DNA of 64,000 nucleotides from Aeriscardovia sp. (GTDB taxonomy: Bacteria; Actinomycetota; Actinomycetes; Actinomycetales; Bifidobacteriaceae). Location: positions 124,001 through 188,000 of the forward strand of contig JAGBQH010000012.1 of the NCBI GenBank assembly GCA_017632945.1. Reading direction: 5' to 3'. Under the pieces are notes generated by a model. That model was not told where the DNA came from. It made no database searches and was given only the letters and a program-made list of their open reading frames with translations. The first letter of the stretch is position 1. Every line of letters starts with the position of its first letter. The translations under genes were made by a program, and so were the position numbers. Positions 9,631 through 19,101 of this stretch are shown here, piece by piece.

Positions 9631-11310
9631 GTGTCAGAATTTATTTTCCAGATGGACCACGTGCGAAAAGCCTTTGGCGACAAAGTCATCTTGCAGGACG
9701 TGTCCGTCAACTTCCTAAAGGGGGCAAAAATAGGGGTAGTGGGACCCAACGGAATGGGCAAGAGCACCCTTTTAAAGATAATGGCCGGCAAGGAAGAACC
9801 ATCCAACGGCTCCGTTCAGGTGGCCTCGGGCGCCACGGTCGGACTTCTAGATCAGGATCCCGAACTGGATCCCAATAAAACCGTAAGAGAAGTGGTGGAA
9901 GAGGGGATAGGGCCCATAAAAGAAAAGCTCAACCGCTACAACAAGATAAGCGAGGAGCTTTCAAGTCCCGATGCCGACTATGACTCCCTTTTGGAAGAAA
10001 TGGGAAAGCTTCAGGAAGAAATCGATGCTGCCGAAGGGTGGGAAATAGACAGCAAGCTCCAACAGGCCATGAACGCCCTACAGTGCCCGGAGGAAGACGC
10101 GAAAATAAGCGTGCTTTCCGGAGGAGAGAGAAGAAGGGTGGCCCTTTGCCGCCTGCTTTTGCAGGCTCCCGACCTCCTGCTTTTAGACGAGCCCACGAAC
10201 CATTTGGATGCCGAATCCATTTTATGGCTGGAAAAGTTTTTGAAGGACTACAAGGGATCGGTTATTTCCATCACTCACGACAGGGCCTTTTTGGACTCCA
10301 TGGCGCAGTGGATCTGCGAAGTAGACAGAGGCAGCCTCTACGGCTATGAAGGCAATTACAGCACCTACCTTGAAGCCAAGCAAAAGAGGATGGAGATACA
10401 GGGGCAAAAGGATGCAAAGCTGGCAAAGAGGATAAAAAACGAGCTGGAGTGGGTAAGATCTTCCCCCAAAGCACGCCAGGCCAAAAACAGGGCAAGGCTT
10501 GAGCGCTACGACCAGATGGTGGCAGAAGAAAACGCCTCTAAAAAGTCGGACTTTACAGACATCCACATCCCCGTCCCCCCGCGCCTGGGATCCGAAGTTT
10601 TGGAAGTTAAGAACCTCACCAAGAAATTTGAAGACAGGACCCTGATGAAGGACCTTAGCTTTACCCTTCCCAGAAACGGCATCGTAGGAGTGATAGGCCC
10701 CAACGGAGTGGGCAAGAGCACCCTCTTTAAGATGATTGCAGGCCTTGAAAAGCCCACCGAGGGGGAAATCAAGCTTGGATCTACCGTGGAAATCAGCTAC
10801 GTGGATCAAAACAGGGAAAAGATAGATCCAAAGAAAACGCTTTGGGAAGTGGTTTCAGATGGAGAGCAGTTTATAGAGGCCGGGGGGCAGCAAATTCCTT
10901 CCAGAGCCTACACCGCCAGTTTCGGCTTCAAAGGTTCCGACCAGCAAAAGCTGGCCGGGATGCTCTCGGGCGGAGAAAAAAACCGCCTGAACCTGGCACT
11001 TACTTTAAAGAAGGCTGGAAACCTCCTGCTTTTAGACGAGCCCACAAATGATTTGGATGTGGAGACTTTGGAAAGTTTGGAGGAAGCCCTGGAGGAGTTT
11101 CCTGGGTGCGCAGTCGTAATTTCCCATGACCGCTGGTTCCTTGACCGGCTCGCCACACACATCCTGGCCTGGGAGGGAACGGAAGAAGACCCATCCCGCT
11201 GGTACTGGTTTGAAGGAAACTTCCAGGCCTACCAGGAAAATAGGATAGAAAGGCTGGGAGAGGAAGCGAGCCGGCCCCATATGATAAGAAGGAAGCTTAC
11301 AAGAGGCTAA
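9631..11310 (+). CDS. ettA: Energy-dependent translational throttle protein EttA (ABC-F)
   Basis: A 559-residue ABC-F protein, the family's normal length, with two ATPase cassettes and no membrane segments. Cassette 1 has Walker A GPNGMGKST, signature LSGGERRR and DEPTNHLD. Cassette 2 has GPNGVGKST, LSGGEKNR and DEPTNDLD. Between them lies the charged linker that in EttA contacts the ribosomal E site and P-site tRNA. EttA gates the first steps of elongation according to energy state. The start is GTG at 9631 with only a weak AAGAAAG Shine-Dalgarno. It converges on the DUF3180 gene with a 4-nt stop overlap. Confidence 0.92.
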   Translation: MSEFIFQMDHVRKAFGDKVILQDVSVNFLKGAKIGVVGPNGMGKSTLLKIMAGKEEPSNGSVQVASGATVGLLDQDPELDPNKTVREVVEEGIGPIKEKLNRYNKISEELSSPDADYDSLLEEMGKLQEEIDAAEGWEIDSKLQQAMNALQCPEEDAKISVLSGGERRRVALCRLLLQAPDLLLLDEPTNHLDAESILWLEKFLKDYKGSVISITHDRAFLDSMAQWICEVDRGSLYGYEGNYSTYLEAKQKRMEIQGQKDAKLAKRIKNELEWVRSSPKARQAKNRARLERYDQMVAEENASKKSDFTDIHIPVPPRLGSEVLEVKNLTKKFEDRTLMKDLSFTLPRNGIVGVIGPNGVGKSTLFKMIAGLEKPTEGEIKLGSTVEISYVDQNREKIDPKKTLWEVVSDGEQFIEAGGQQIPSRAYTASFGFKGSDQQKLAGMLSGGEKNRLNLALTLKKAGNLLLLDEPTNDLDVETLESLEEALEEFPGCAVVISHDRWFLDRLATHILAWEGTEEDPSRWYWFEGNFQAYQENRIERLGEEASRPHMIRRKLTRG

Positions 11311-11813
11311 GCCGCCTCTGCTCCTGCCCCTCCCTCAGTTTGGGAGGGGCTTTTTTCGTCCTTTTTTCCGCCATTGGGAGGAATCTGGCACCACTTTTCA
11401 ACTACGATTCCACACACTCCGTCCAAAAGGCTTACAAAGGCCGCTATGGCGCATGTAATCAAAGCGTGCCTGAAAAAGGAAGCCTCGGATTTGGAGGCTA
11501 TGTTAATAATTTGGCCGCAAAACCAGCCGGCAAGAAAGAACCCTCCTACGCACAGGGCCTTGGCGTAGGCCAGGGTAAAAAAGGCCCTGCCGGGATCTAG
11601 GTATTTAAGGTGGCCTTTTACATACCTTTTCACCGTAAGGCCCATTATGAGTAGACCCAGCCCCAAAAGAAACATAATTCCGGAAGCCGCATAGGTAGTG
11701 CCAAGGAGCGGAAGGTTAGTCAGGCCTATAAATCTTGCAAAAGCCCAGCCCAAAGCCACGCCCACCCCCAAGGCGCAGACCATCACTGCCCATGAGGTCC
11801 TTCTGGCTTTCAT
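11307..11813 (-). CDS. DUF3180 family membrane protein
   Basis: A 168-residue protein with four probable membrane segments (about 8-28, 40-62, 84-105 and 117-137) and a hydrophilic Gly/Ala-rich C-tail. DUF3180 proteins are actinobacterial and of unknown function; they usually close the ftsH-folate gene cluster. Here it begins 4 nt after the ftsH stop, so the two are cotranscribed. The 3' end converges on ettA, and the ettA terminator hairpin lies inside its last codons. Confidence 0.75.
   Translation of the reverse strand: MKARRTSWAVMVCALGVGVALGWAFARFIGLTNLPLLGTTYAASGIMFLLGLGLLIMGLTVKRYVKGHLKYLDPGRAFFTLAYAKALCVGGFFLAGWFCGQIINIASKSEASFFRHALITCAIAAFVSLLDGVCGIVVEKWCQIPPNGGKKDEKSPSQTEGGAGAEAA
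11326..11356 (+). terminator. Terminator of ettA, embedded in the DUF3180 gene
   Basis: Stem GCCCCTCCC/GGGAGGGGC with a 7-nt loop followed by TTTTTTC, 16 nt past the ettA stop. The same bases encode the C-tail of the convergent gene. Confidence 0.85.
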
Positions 11814-11817
11814 ACTC

Positions 11818-13848
11818 TTATCTGTTCGATTCGGCGTTCGGCTGGGATGGGGTGTCGATTGTCTTTATGGAGTGGACGAGCTTTTCTGGGATGGGAACGG
11901 GGGGAATGTCGGAGACGGGCCTGGAAGGATTGCTGAGCCACTGCGGCCTTTCGGGACTCATTATGACGTTTGCGAAGAGGCGCTTGAGGTCGGCGGGACC
12001 AAGGGTTTCCTTTTCCATGAGCTCTTTTACCATCTCGTCGAGTATGGCCCTGTTCTGGTTTATTACCCTCCATGCTTCCGTGTGTGCGTTTTCAACCAGA
12101 GCCAGCACTTCCTGGTCTATGATTTCCTGCGTCTTTTCAGAGAAGGGGTGGGGGCGGATGTCTTCCATGGCGTCCTGGCTGTCAGATTCGTCTCCCCACT
12201 TTATGGCCCCCAGCTTCTGGCTAAAGCCGTACTGGAGCACCATGGCCCTGGCGATATTGGTGGCCTTTTCTATATCGTTGGAGGCGCCGGTGGTGGGGTC
12301 GTGGAAGACTATTTCCTCCGCCGTTCTTCCCCCCATGGCGTAGGCCATTTGGTCGAGAAGGGCGTCTCTGGTCTCCGAATACTTATCGGTTTGAGGCATT
12401 ACAGCCGTATAGCCCAGAGCCCTTCCTCTGGGCAGGATCGTCACTTTCGTAACGGGGTCGGTGTGGTGCATGCAGGCGGCGACCAAGGCATGGCCGCTCT
12501 CGTGGTAGGCGGTGTTTCTCAGCTCGTCTAGCGCCATTCCCTTCCACTGCCTTCTAGGTCCTGCCATCACCCTGTCTATAGCCTCGTCTATGGCTCTCAT
12601 GTCTATCAGCTGGGCATTGGAGCGGGCAGTGAGGAGGGCGGCTTCATTTAGCACATTTGCAAGGTCGGCTCCCGTAAAGCCCGGAGTTCTTATGGCTATG
12701 AGGTGAAGGTCGATATTGGGGACGAAAGGCTTGCCTTTGGCGTGCACCTTTAGGATGGCTTCCCTTCCCTGAAGGTCGGGGGCCTCTACGGCGACCTGCC
12801 TGTCGAAACGACCCGGCCTCAAGAGGGCCTTGTCCAAGACGTCTGGCCTGTTGGTGGCGGCGATCACGATTATGCCCGTGTCATTGTTAAAGCCATCCAT
12901 CTCCACCAGAAGCTGGTTTAAGGTCTGTTCCCTTTCGTCATGGCCTCCTGTCATCCCAGAGCCCCTCTTGCGCCCTACGGCGTCAATCTCATCTATGAAG
13001 ATGATGGCGGGGGCGTGTTTCTTTGCCTCGTCAAACAGCTCCCTTACCCTGGAAGCTCCAAGGCCTACAAACATTTCCACAAAGTCGGAGCCCGCCATGG
13101 CGTAGAAGGGAACCCCTGCTTCTCCTGCGATAGCCCTGGCCAAAAGGGTCTTTCCTGTTCCGGGGGGGCCGTAAAGAAGGACGCCTCTCGGGATTCTGGC
13201 TCCCAGTCTTCTGTACTTTGAAGGATCTTTGAGAAAGTCCTTGATCTCTTCCACTTCCTGCACGGCAGCGGGCTCTCCTGCCACGTCTGCAAACTTTGTC
13301 TTCGGGATTTCGGAATTGGGGAGTCGGTTGCTCTTTTTGCCCCCCATTCCCATAATTCCTCCGGCTCCGCTCTGGAGTTTGCTCATGGCCCACCAGAAGA
13401 GAAGGAAGAGGATAATTAGGGGAAGAAGCGATGTGAGCAGAGAACTCCACACGCTGTTATTAGGGACTATGGAATTGTATTTGTACCCGGCCCTTGTAGT
13501 GGCCTTCTCCACGGCTTGAGCCACCTGGGCCCCTTGTGAAAGGACGTAGTAGAACTGAACATCCTTGCCGTAATTTACGGTTTTCCCGTCGATGGTGGTG
13601 CTGAAGTTGTTGTCAAGCTGCAAGCTGACGATCTGCTTGGGCCCGTTTATTGTGGCCGAATCTACCTGTACAGAGCCCTGCTGCTTTAAAAGATCTAGGC
13701 CCTGCTGAGTGGTTATGGTCTTAGCTCCGCGGTTGCCCAGAAACTCAAAGAGAAGAAAGGCGAGAATTAAAATGCAGGCGATCCACACCCACGGCTGACT
13801 CCAAAAAGACCGCTTGTGGCCTCCATTGCTTGAATTTGGGGAGGGCAA
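11818..13848 (-). CDS. ftsH: ATP-dependent zinc metalloprotease FtsH
   Basis: A 676-residue membrane-anchored AAA protease that degrades misfolded and regulatory proteins. TM1 is at about 18-38 and TM2 at about 134-154, flanking an extracytoplasmic domain. Then come AAA Walker A GPPGTGKT at 227-234, Walker B F-I-D-E-I-D near 284-289, the arginine-finger region with R-P-G-R-F-D, and the zinc protease motif HESGH near 447-451. A further zinc-ligand region A-S-N-D lies downstream. The start is TTG at 13848, 3 nt after the hpt stop, and no ATG precedes TM1. In many actinobacteria folE-folP-folB-folK sit between ftsH and DUF3180; here they are absent. Confidence 0.95.
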   Translation of the reverse strand: MPSPNSSNGGHKRSFWSQPWVWIACILILAFLLFEFLGNRGAKTITTQQGLDLLKQQGSVQVDSATINGPKQIVSLQLDNNFSTTIDGKTVNYGKDVQFYYVLSQGAQVAQAVEKATTRAGYKYNSIVPNNSVWSSLLTSLLPLIILFLLFWWAMSKLQSGAGGIMGMGGKKSNRLPNSEIPKTKFADVAGEPAAVQEVEEIKDFLKDPSKYRRLGARIPRGVLLYGPPGTGKTLLARAIAGEAGVPFYAMAGSDFVEMFVGLGASRVRELFDEAKKHAPAIIFIDEIDAVGRKRGSGMTGGHDEREQTLNQLLVEMDGFNNDTGIIVIAATNRPDVLDKALLRPGRFDRQVAVEAPDLQGREAILKVHAKGKPFVPNIDLHLIAIRTPGFTGADLANVLNEAALLTARSNAQLIDMRAIDEAIDRVMAGPRRQWKGMALDELRNTAYHESGHALVAACMHHTDPVTKVTILPRGRALGYTAVMPQTDKYSETRDALLDQMAYAMGGRTAEEIVFHDPTTGASNDIEKATNIARAMVLQYGFSQKLGAIKWGDESDSQDAMEDIRPHPFSEKTQEIIDQEVLALVENAHTEAWRVINQNRAILDEMVKELMEKETLGPADLKRLFANVIMSPERPQWLSNPSRPVSDIPPVPIPEKLVHSIKTIDTPSQPNAESNR

Positions 13849-13851
13849 ATT

Positions 13852-14418
13852 TCACATCCTTTCCTGCTGGTATACGGAAGGCTTCAAAACCGCAATGGAA
13901 TCTAGATTGCGGTAACATTCTTTATAGTCTAAACCAAATCCTATGACGAACTCGTCTTCAATTTCATAACCGGGGTACTTAATAAAAATATCCCACTTCC
14001 TGCGCGAGGGCTTGCTAAGAAGTGGGAAGACATTTACGGTTTTAGCCTTTTTATTTTCAAGTAAATACCCTTCCAGCCAGTGGAGGGTATTTCCCGAGTC
14101 TATTATGTCTTCAACTATGAGGACGTCCTTGCCCTCAACATCTACGTTGAGGTCCGAGCGGACCTTGATGCTTCCTGTAGATTCAAAGCCTTCACCGTAG
14201 CTTGAAAGACTCATAAACCCTATGGGGCAGGTGGTGTGCATGTAGCCCATGAGGGCTGTCATTACGTTTACCGCGCCTTTGAGCACTCCAATAAGCACAA
14301 GATTCTTTCCGCCGTAATCTTCATCAACTTTGCGGGCTGTCTCCCTGATTTTTCTTTGAATCTGTTCTTTGGTCAGCAAAACTTTTTCGATATCATCCCT
14401 GACATCCTCTATGTCCAT
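13852..14418 (-). CDS. hpt: Hypoxanthine phosphoribosyltransferase
   Basis: A 188-residue purine salvage enzyme that converts hypoxanthine or guanine plus PRPP to IMP or GMP in the cytoplasm. The PRPP-binding loop V-L-I-V-E-D-I-I-D-S-G-N-T is clear near residues 99-111. The C-terminal flap and base-binding region D-E-F-V-I-G-F-G-L-D-Y are also present. It lies 4 nt downstream of tilS and 3 nt upstream of ftsH, the conserved tilS-hpt-ftsH order of actinobacteria and firmicutes. Confidence 0.95.
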   Translation of the reverse strand: MDIEDVRDDIEKVLLTKEQIQRKIRETARKVDEDYGGKNLVLIGVLKGAVNVMTALMGYMHTTCPIGFMSLSSYGEGFESTGSIKVRSDLNVDVEGKDVLIVEDIIDSGNTLHWLEGYLLENKKAKTVNVFPLLSKPSRRKWDIFIKYPGYEIEDEFVIGFGLDYKECYRNLDSIAVLKPSVYQQERM

Positions 14419-14422
14419 AAAA

Positions 14423-15433
14423 TCAATTATTACATAAATCTATTATTACGCTCTCCCCTTTTACGCGAAGAAGGAGGCCAGAAGGGAGGTTTTCTTCTCC
14501 CCTGCCTCTCTCCAAAATTCTCATAAAAGTTTCCACCTGTTTTTCAATCGCCCCTCTTTTATCTATAAAGTTTTTAAGAATAATTCTGCAGCATCTCCTC
14601 CTTATGGGAAGAGGAAGAGAAGAGAGGCGGGAAGAAGAAAAGGAAAAGGGAAGAGAGAATCTGGCTCCTTTTAAGGCGTCTTTTGCAAGGGCGTTTAAAA
14701 ATTCCTCGTCTTCCCTGTGCATGGAAGCGAAAGCGGCCAGATGGGCCTCGGCCCCGCCCCCCGAAATTTCTTCCAGTTTGTTAAGCACCTGGGATCTGAT
14801 TCGGCTCCGCCTCGGCAGGTCCGCTTTTTCCCCGCCCTCTCCGTTTGTAGGGTCATCCCACCAAAGGATTTTGTTTTCCCTGCAGATTTGGGTAGTTTCG
14901 CTGCGCGAAAGGGAGAGGAAGGGGCGAAGGAAGAGGAGGCCCTCCCTTTTAGTTTCTTCCTCCATTCCCTTCCACGAAGAAGAGGAAGGGGTTTTGCAGG
15001 CATCTAGCAAAATGCTTTCTGCCTGATCGGTTCTGGTATGGGCCAGGAGAATGGCCCTGGCCCCTTCCCTTTTTGCATCCTCTATAAGTGCCTTGTAGCG
15101 GGCCTCCCTGGCTGCAGCCTCCACTCCGTTGATCTTTACTTGCTTCCGATCCAGAGATGTTTTAAGCACACGGGAATCTTGGATTCCAAGTTTTTTGAGA
15201 TTTTCTTCTGCCTCCTTTGCCACTTTAAAGCTTCCCTCTTGGATGCCGTGATCCACCACGGCTGCAGAAAGAAAAAGGCCCATGGCGCGCGCGCAGATTT
15301 GAGATGCCCTTGCCAAAGCCAAAGAGTCCCTTCCCCCCGAGCAGGCTAAAAGCAGCCTGTCTCCTCTTTGAAGACCGGCCCTTTTAAAGCAGCCTCTTAC
15401 CGACCCCACAGCTTTTTTCATTTCTTTACTCAT
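14423..15433 (-). CDS. tilS: tRNA(Ile)-lysidine synthase
   Basis: A 336-residue PP-loop ATPase with SGGRDS at 32-37. TilS converts C34 of the CAU-anticodon isoleucine tRNA to lysidine, so that it reads AUA and is charged with Ile. The H-T-R-T-D-Q-A motif of the family follows near residue 131. The length fits the short actinobacterial form with a reduced C-terminal region. The start overlaps the end of the glycosyltransferase gene by 8 nt. Confidence 0.92.
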   Translation of the reverse strand: MSKEMKKAVGSVRGCFKRAGLQRGDRLLLACSGGRDSLALARASQICARAMGLFLSAAVVDHGIQEGSFKVAKEAEENLKKLGIQDSRVLKTSLDRKQVKINGVEAAAREARYKALIEDAKREGARAILLAHTRTDQAESILLDACKTPSSSSWKGMEEETKREGLLFLRPFLSLSRSETTQICRENKILWWDDPTNGEGGEKADLPRRSRIRSQVLNKLEEISGGGAEAHLAAFASMHREDEEFLNALAKDALKGARFSLPFSFSSSRLSSLPLPIRRRCCRIILKNFIDKRGAIEKQVETFMRILERGRGEENLPSGLLLRVKGESVIIDLCNN

Positions 15434-16670
15434 TTTCCCCGCCTTGCTTTTTATGGTGCACTATCGGCTTCCACTGGCTCTTTGCAAAAAGGGACTGGAA
15501 GGAAATAGGGATATAACTTAAAACGTAGATGGGGAAAGAGAGGACGAAGGCCAAAAGCTCTTTATTGCTGGCGCCGATCCTTTTTCTTTCGGCTATGGCG
15601 GTGAGGGCCGCTATAGCCATCATGCCCGCTATGCTCCAGCCCACCCCGTAAAGCCAGTTGTAAAGGGAAATTAGCTGGCTTTGCCAAGTGACAATTCCGC
15701 AGCAGATGAAAATGACTCCCAAAATTTCTCGAAAGAACCACAACACGGTAAGGGGGCACACCATCAGCATCAGATCCACCGATGCAAACTCGGCATCTGT
15801 AAACATTTTGCGAAGAAGGGGGATGGTGTAGTACCTGAAGACCTGTAAAAACCCCTTGCTCCACCTCACCCTCTGCCTCCAGCTCTGGGTAAAACTGGTA
15901 GGCTGCTCGTCATAGAGGACAGCTGTCCCGCAGTAGCCTATGGTGTAGCCTTCGATAATGGAGTTTAAAGTAAACTCGATGTCTTCGGTGAGAAGGTGAA
16001 ATTTCCAGCCCCCGTTTTTCTTCATGACTTCCCTTGAAAAAAGAAAACCCGTTCCCCCGACGTGGCAGCTGGAGCCCAAAAACATTCTTGTGTTGTTCAA
16101 AAATCTGGACTCCCTTATAAACCAGAGGGCTGCTCCCGCAGAAACCCAGTTTTCAGAGAGGTTTTTGGAATTTCGGTAGCTTGTAAGAATTTGAAACCCC
16201 TTGTGAAAGGCCTTATTCATTTCCGTAAGGTAGTGGGAATCTAAAAGGTTGTCTGCATCAAACACGAGAAAGGCGTCGTATTTGTCGGCCACTTTCTCGT
16301 CTTCCATGCGGTTTAAAAGGTAGGTTAGGGCAAAGCCTTTGCCCACTTGGACGGTGTTGTGCCTTTCTATTACGTGCGCACCCAGGGATGTGGCTATCTG
16401 GGCTGTGTCATCTGTGCAGTTGTCTGCAACAAGCCAGATGTCTACAAGATCTTGAGGGTAGTCGTTTTTTCTGATGGAGTTTATCAGCTGCCCTATTACT
16501 TCGCTTTCGTTCCTAGCGGAAATTAGAATGGCGTACCTTTTGTCTTGAGGGGCCGGGGGAAATACTATGGGTTTTATAAAAAGCCCCATTATGAGGTAGA
16601 AGACTTCGTAGACCACCATAGCTCCTCCCACCAGGGCAAGGAACCAGTCAAGAAAAGTCAAAATAGGCAT
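15426..16670 (-). CDS. Membrane-bound family 2 glycosyltransferase
   Basis: A 414-residue processive-type GT2. There is an N-terminal membrane segment (about 8-30), then the catalytic domain with the nucleotide-binding S-A-R-N-E-S start and F-D-A-D-N as the metal-binding DxD. A T-E-D catalytic triad follows, and Q-R-V-R-W as the Q-x-x-R-W motif. Three or four C-terminal membrane segments complete it. This layout matches cellulose- or hyaluronan-synthase-like enzymes that make and extrude a polysaccharide. The sugar is not predictable. It starts 1 nt after the upstream AI-2E-type gene and has AAGGAGTGAA before the ATG. Confidence 0.8.
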   Translation of the reverse strand: MPILTFLDWFLALVGGAMVVYEVFYLIMGLFIKPIVFPPAPQDKRYAILISARNESEVIGQLINSIRKNDYPQDLVDIWLVADNCTDDTAQIATSLGAHVIERHNTVQVGKGFALTYLLNRMEDEKVADKYDAFLVFDADNLLDSHYLTEMNKAFHKGFQILTSYRNSKNLSENWVSAGAALWFIRESRFLNNTRMFLGSSCHVGGTGFLFSREVMKKNGGWKFHLLTEDIEFTLNSIIEGYTIGYCGTAVLYDEQPTSFTQSWRQRVRWSKGFLQVFRYYTIPLLRKMFTDAEFASVDLMLMVCPLTVLWFFREILGVIFICCGIVTWQSQLISLYNWLYGVGWSIAGMMAIAALTAIAERKRIGASNKELLAFVLSFPIYVLSYIPISFQSLFAKSQWKPIVHHKKQGGENE

Positions 16671-16671
16671 T

Positions 16672-18123
16672 TCACTCCTTGTCCTCCCAATGGGTTCTGG
16701 GCGAATCCTTTTTCAGGTTTTCCAGCCCTTCTTTTTTTCTATCTTTATCCCTTTTTACCATTGCGACCGTCTTGCTAGAATCCAATTCCTCATCAGGTTT
16801 GTAGGATTCGTAGGCAAGGCCGGCATCGCGCAGCTGCTCTTGAATGCTGTAGGCTCGCCTGGTAGATCCCTTAGCTTTCCTTGGAAAGCGCGAAGAAAGA
16901 GGAGAAACTTTTTTTTCAAAAGCTTCCGCCGCCCTGGCCATTTTCGACTTTTTCTCCGGCTTCGGATCCGAAAGGAGGGGGGAGTCGACCAGGCCCGTGC
17001 GCATAAAGTAGGCGTTGAACACCACTTCCAAACTCGCCGTTATGGGGAGGGCGAGGAAAGATCCCAAAACTCCAAAAACTTCCCCAAACACAAATACGGC
17101 TATGAGGCCTATGGCGGGGTGCACCGACATGGTCTTTTGTTGAATTTTGGGGGCCAGGATCATATTTTCTATCTGTTGGTAGATGAAGATGTAGATTGCC
17201 AAAAACAGGGCCCATTTAAAACCCTGGTCTCCCCACACTATCGCCAGGGGCAGTATGGCTCCTATAAAAGCCCCCACCATGGGGATAAATTGGGAAACCA
17301 AAGCGTACATAAGGCAAAGGGGGAGCCAGTAGGGGATGCGCATTATAAGCATGTAAGTGGCCATGCAGATGCTGGAAATCAGCGCCAAGATAATGCGGGA
17401 AGAGAGAAAGCTGGAAACTTGGTTTTGTACCACCGTCCAGACTATAAGGAAGTTTTTCTGGCTTGACGGCTTTAGGCAGGAGCAAATGCTTCTCTGCATC
17501 TTGGGTCCGGAGGCGAGGATGTAGTAGGTGACGAAAAGAATGATCATAAAAGAGATCGCAAAGTGGCTTACCATCCCTACCACGCTGGCCGCCGTGGAAG
17601 CAAAATTGCCTATCCATGAAGTTTGGGCCCTTTTCAGCACAAAGGATCCCAGATTTTTAATCTGCGGCAGTTTGAAGGAAGTGTGTGAATCGACGTACCT
17701 TTGCAAATCCTGATAGAACTTGGGGACCGAAGAGAGCAGGTCTGTGACCTGGGTGATAAAAAGTTTGCCAAAGATCCACACAAAGCCTCCAGCCAAAAGG
17801 AGCACGCACAGCCATACGCAAAAGGCCGCCATAGCCCTTTTCCATCCGTGCTTTATAAGCCACCTTACCGCCGGTTCCATTGCAAGGCTTAAAAACAGGC
17901 ATACCACCAGGTCGCAGACTATCCCCCGTACGTTGCCCCAGATTTTCCATACGAAAACCGCCAGGAATGCAAATACTATCGTCATAACCAGCGCTCTGGG
18001 GAGCCATGGGGGGGCATGGCGCGCATCTCCTTTGGGCATGCTCTCACCCAGATTTATGCGCTTGTCAAATTCGGGGGCCGAGCCCCGTTTCTCTTCTTTC
18101 TTCGGCTTTTCTCCCTGCACCAT
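16672..18123 (-). CDS. AI-2E family transporter / PerM-like permease
   Basis: A 483-residue membrane protein with seven to eight hydrophobic segments between about 45 and 390, arranged as in the AI-2E exporter (YdiK/PerM) family. The long central soluble loop and the C-terminal glycine- and proline-punctuated helices of that family are visible. A basic, Ser-rich cytoplasmic tail of about 95 residues follows. Substrate is unknown; family members include Na+/H+ antiporters and a proposed autoinducer exporter. It heads the minus-strand run leading to DUF3180 and is divergent from the glycosyltransferase at 18190. Confidence 0.78.
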   Translation of the reverse strand: MVQGEKPKKEEKRGSAPEFDKRINLGESMPKGDARHAPPWLPRALVMTIVFAFLAVFVWKIWGNVRGIVCDLVVCLFLSLAMEPAVRWLIKHGWKRAMAAFCVWLCVLLLAGGFVWIFGKLFITQVTDLLSSVPKFYQDLQRYVDSHTSFKLPQIKNLGSFVLKRAQTSWIGNFASTAASVVGMVSHFAISFMIILFVTYYILASGPKMQRSICSCLKPSSQKNFLIVWTVVQNQVSSFLSSRIILALISSICMATYMLIMRIPYWLPLCLMYALVSQFIPMVGAFIGAILPLAIVWGDQGFKWALFLAIYIFIYQQIENMILAPKIQQKTMSVHPAIGLIAVFVFGEVFGVLGSFLALPITASLEVVFNAYFMRTGLVDSPLLSDPKPEKKSKMARAAEAFEKKVSPLSSRFPRKAKGSTRRAYSIQEQLRDAGLAYESYKPDEELDSSKTVAMVKRDKDRKKEGLENLKKDSPRTHWEDKE

Positions 18124-18189
18124 CTATCCAAAAAATATCGGAAGGGGCCCCAAATATCCCTTTAGACCCATTTAACTTATCATATAAGT

Positions 18190-19101
18190 ATGTTATCGGT
18201 GTCAGTGATAATTCCCGCGTGGAACGAAGAAGAGAGAATAGCGGAATGCCTCACATGCGCCACGAGGCAGACTGTGGCCGCCAAAGAGATACTGGTTGTA
18301 AACAACAATTCCACAGACAATACCGAAAAAATAGTCAAAAAATTTATTGCCCAAAACCCCCGCTGCAACGTAAAAATCTTAAACCAGTCCCAGCGCCAGG
18401 GGCTTATTCCCACCAGAGATTTTGGCTTTGCACATGCCACCGGAGACATCTTTGGACGTATTGATGCCGACTGCATGATGGATCCGCACTGGGTGGAAGT
18501 GGTGACCTCTTCCTTTGCCCATGACAAATCCGTTATGGGCCTCACCGGCCCCGTCACCTACTACGATATGCCGGCGAGGATAGTTAGCCTGGTCGGAGAC
18601 AACCAAATAAGAAAAAGGGTCTACAAGGCGGACGGCGGAAAGGTGCTCCTGTTTGGATCCAATATGGCCGTGAGGGCGAAGGCCTGGAACATAATCAAGG
18701 GACAGGTATGTGAGGATTTGGCAGATGAAATCCACGAAGACATCGATATTTCCCTGCACCTTATAGCCAACGGATTAAAGACGGCTTACAACCCCAAAAT
18801 GATTGTGGGAATGAGCGCAAGGCGCATGGAAGACTCCAAGTCAGACTTCCTTACCTACATGCGCCGGTTTAAAAATACATTCGAGTCCCATCCGGGACAC
18901 ATCCGCACCACCAGGCCGGAGTACGTTTTCACTTCGCTTTACCCGATAATGCACCTGTGGTACCCGGTCTACAGGCAGCAGCTTGAAAAAAAGAAAGTCA
19001 ACCCCGCAAAGCAGGTGTGGCTTAAAAAGCAGATGAAGCTGGCAAGAAGAAAGCAGCTAGAATCATGCTCTTCTTACAACACTAAAGGAAGCAGAATTTA
19101 G
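18190..19101 (+). CDS. Family 2 glycosyltransferase, soluble
   Basis: A 303-residue GT-A enzyme without membrane segments. It has the N-terminal I-I-P-A-W-N-E-E nucleotide-binding strand, N-N-N-S-T-D-N-T, and the metal-binding D-A-D-C at about 96-99. The likely catalytic acid region is H-E-D-I-D-I. The convergent neighbour is UDP-glucose 4-epimerase, which may supply UDP-galactose. The acceptor is unknown. There is no clear Shine-Dalgarno before the ATG at 18190, so it may be nearly leaderless. Its stop overlaps the galE stop by 4 nt. Confidence 0.8.
   Translation: MLSVSVIIPAWNEEERIAECLTCATRQTVAAKEILVVNNNSTDNTEKIVKKFIAQNPRCNVKILNQSQRQGLIPTRDFGFAHATGDIFGRIDADCMMDPHWVEVVTSSFAHDKSVMGLTGPVTYYDMPARIVSLVGDNQIRKRVYKADGGKVLLFGSNMAVRAKAWNIIKGQVCEDLADEIHEDIDISLHLIANGLKTAYNPKMIVGMSARRMEDSKSDFLTYMRRFKNTFESHPGHIRTTRPEYVFTSLYPIMHLWYPVYRQQLEKKKVNPAKQVWLKKQMKLARRKQLESCSSYNTKGSRI

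Noticed and set aside
11698..12531. A 277-codon + frame across ftsH
   Set aside because: It is the antisense of conserved FtsH codons, including the protease motif; FtsH is certain on the minus strand.
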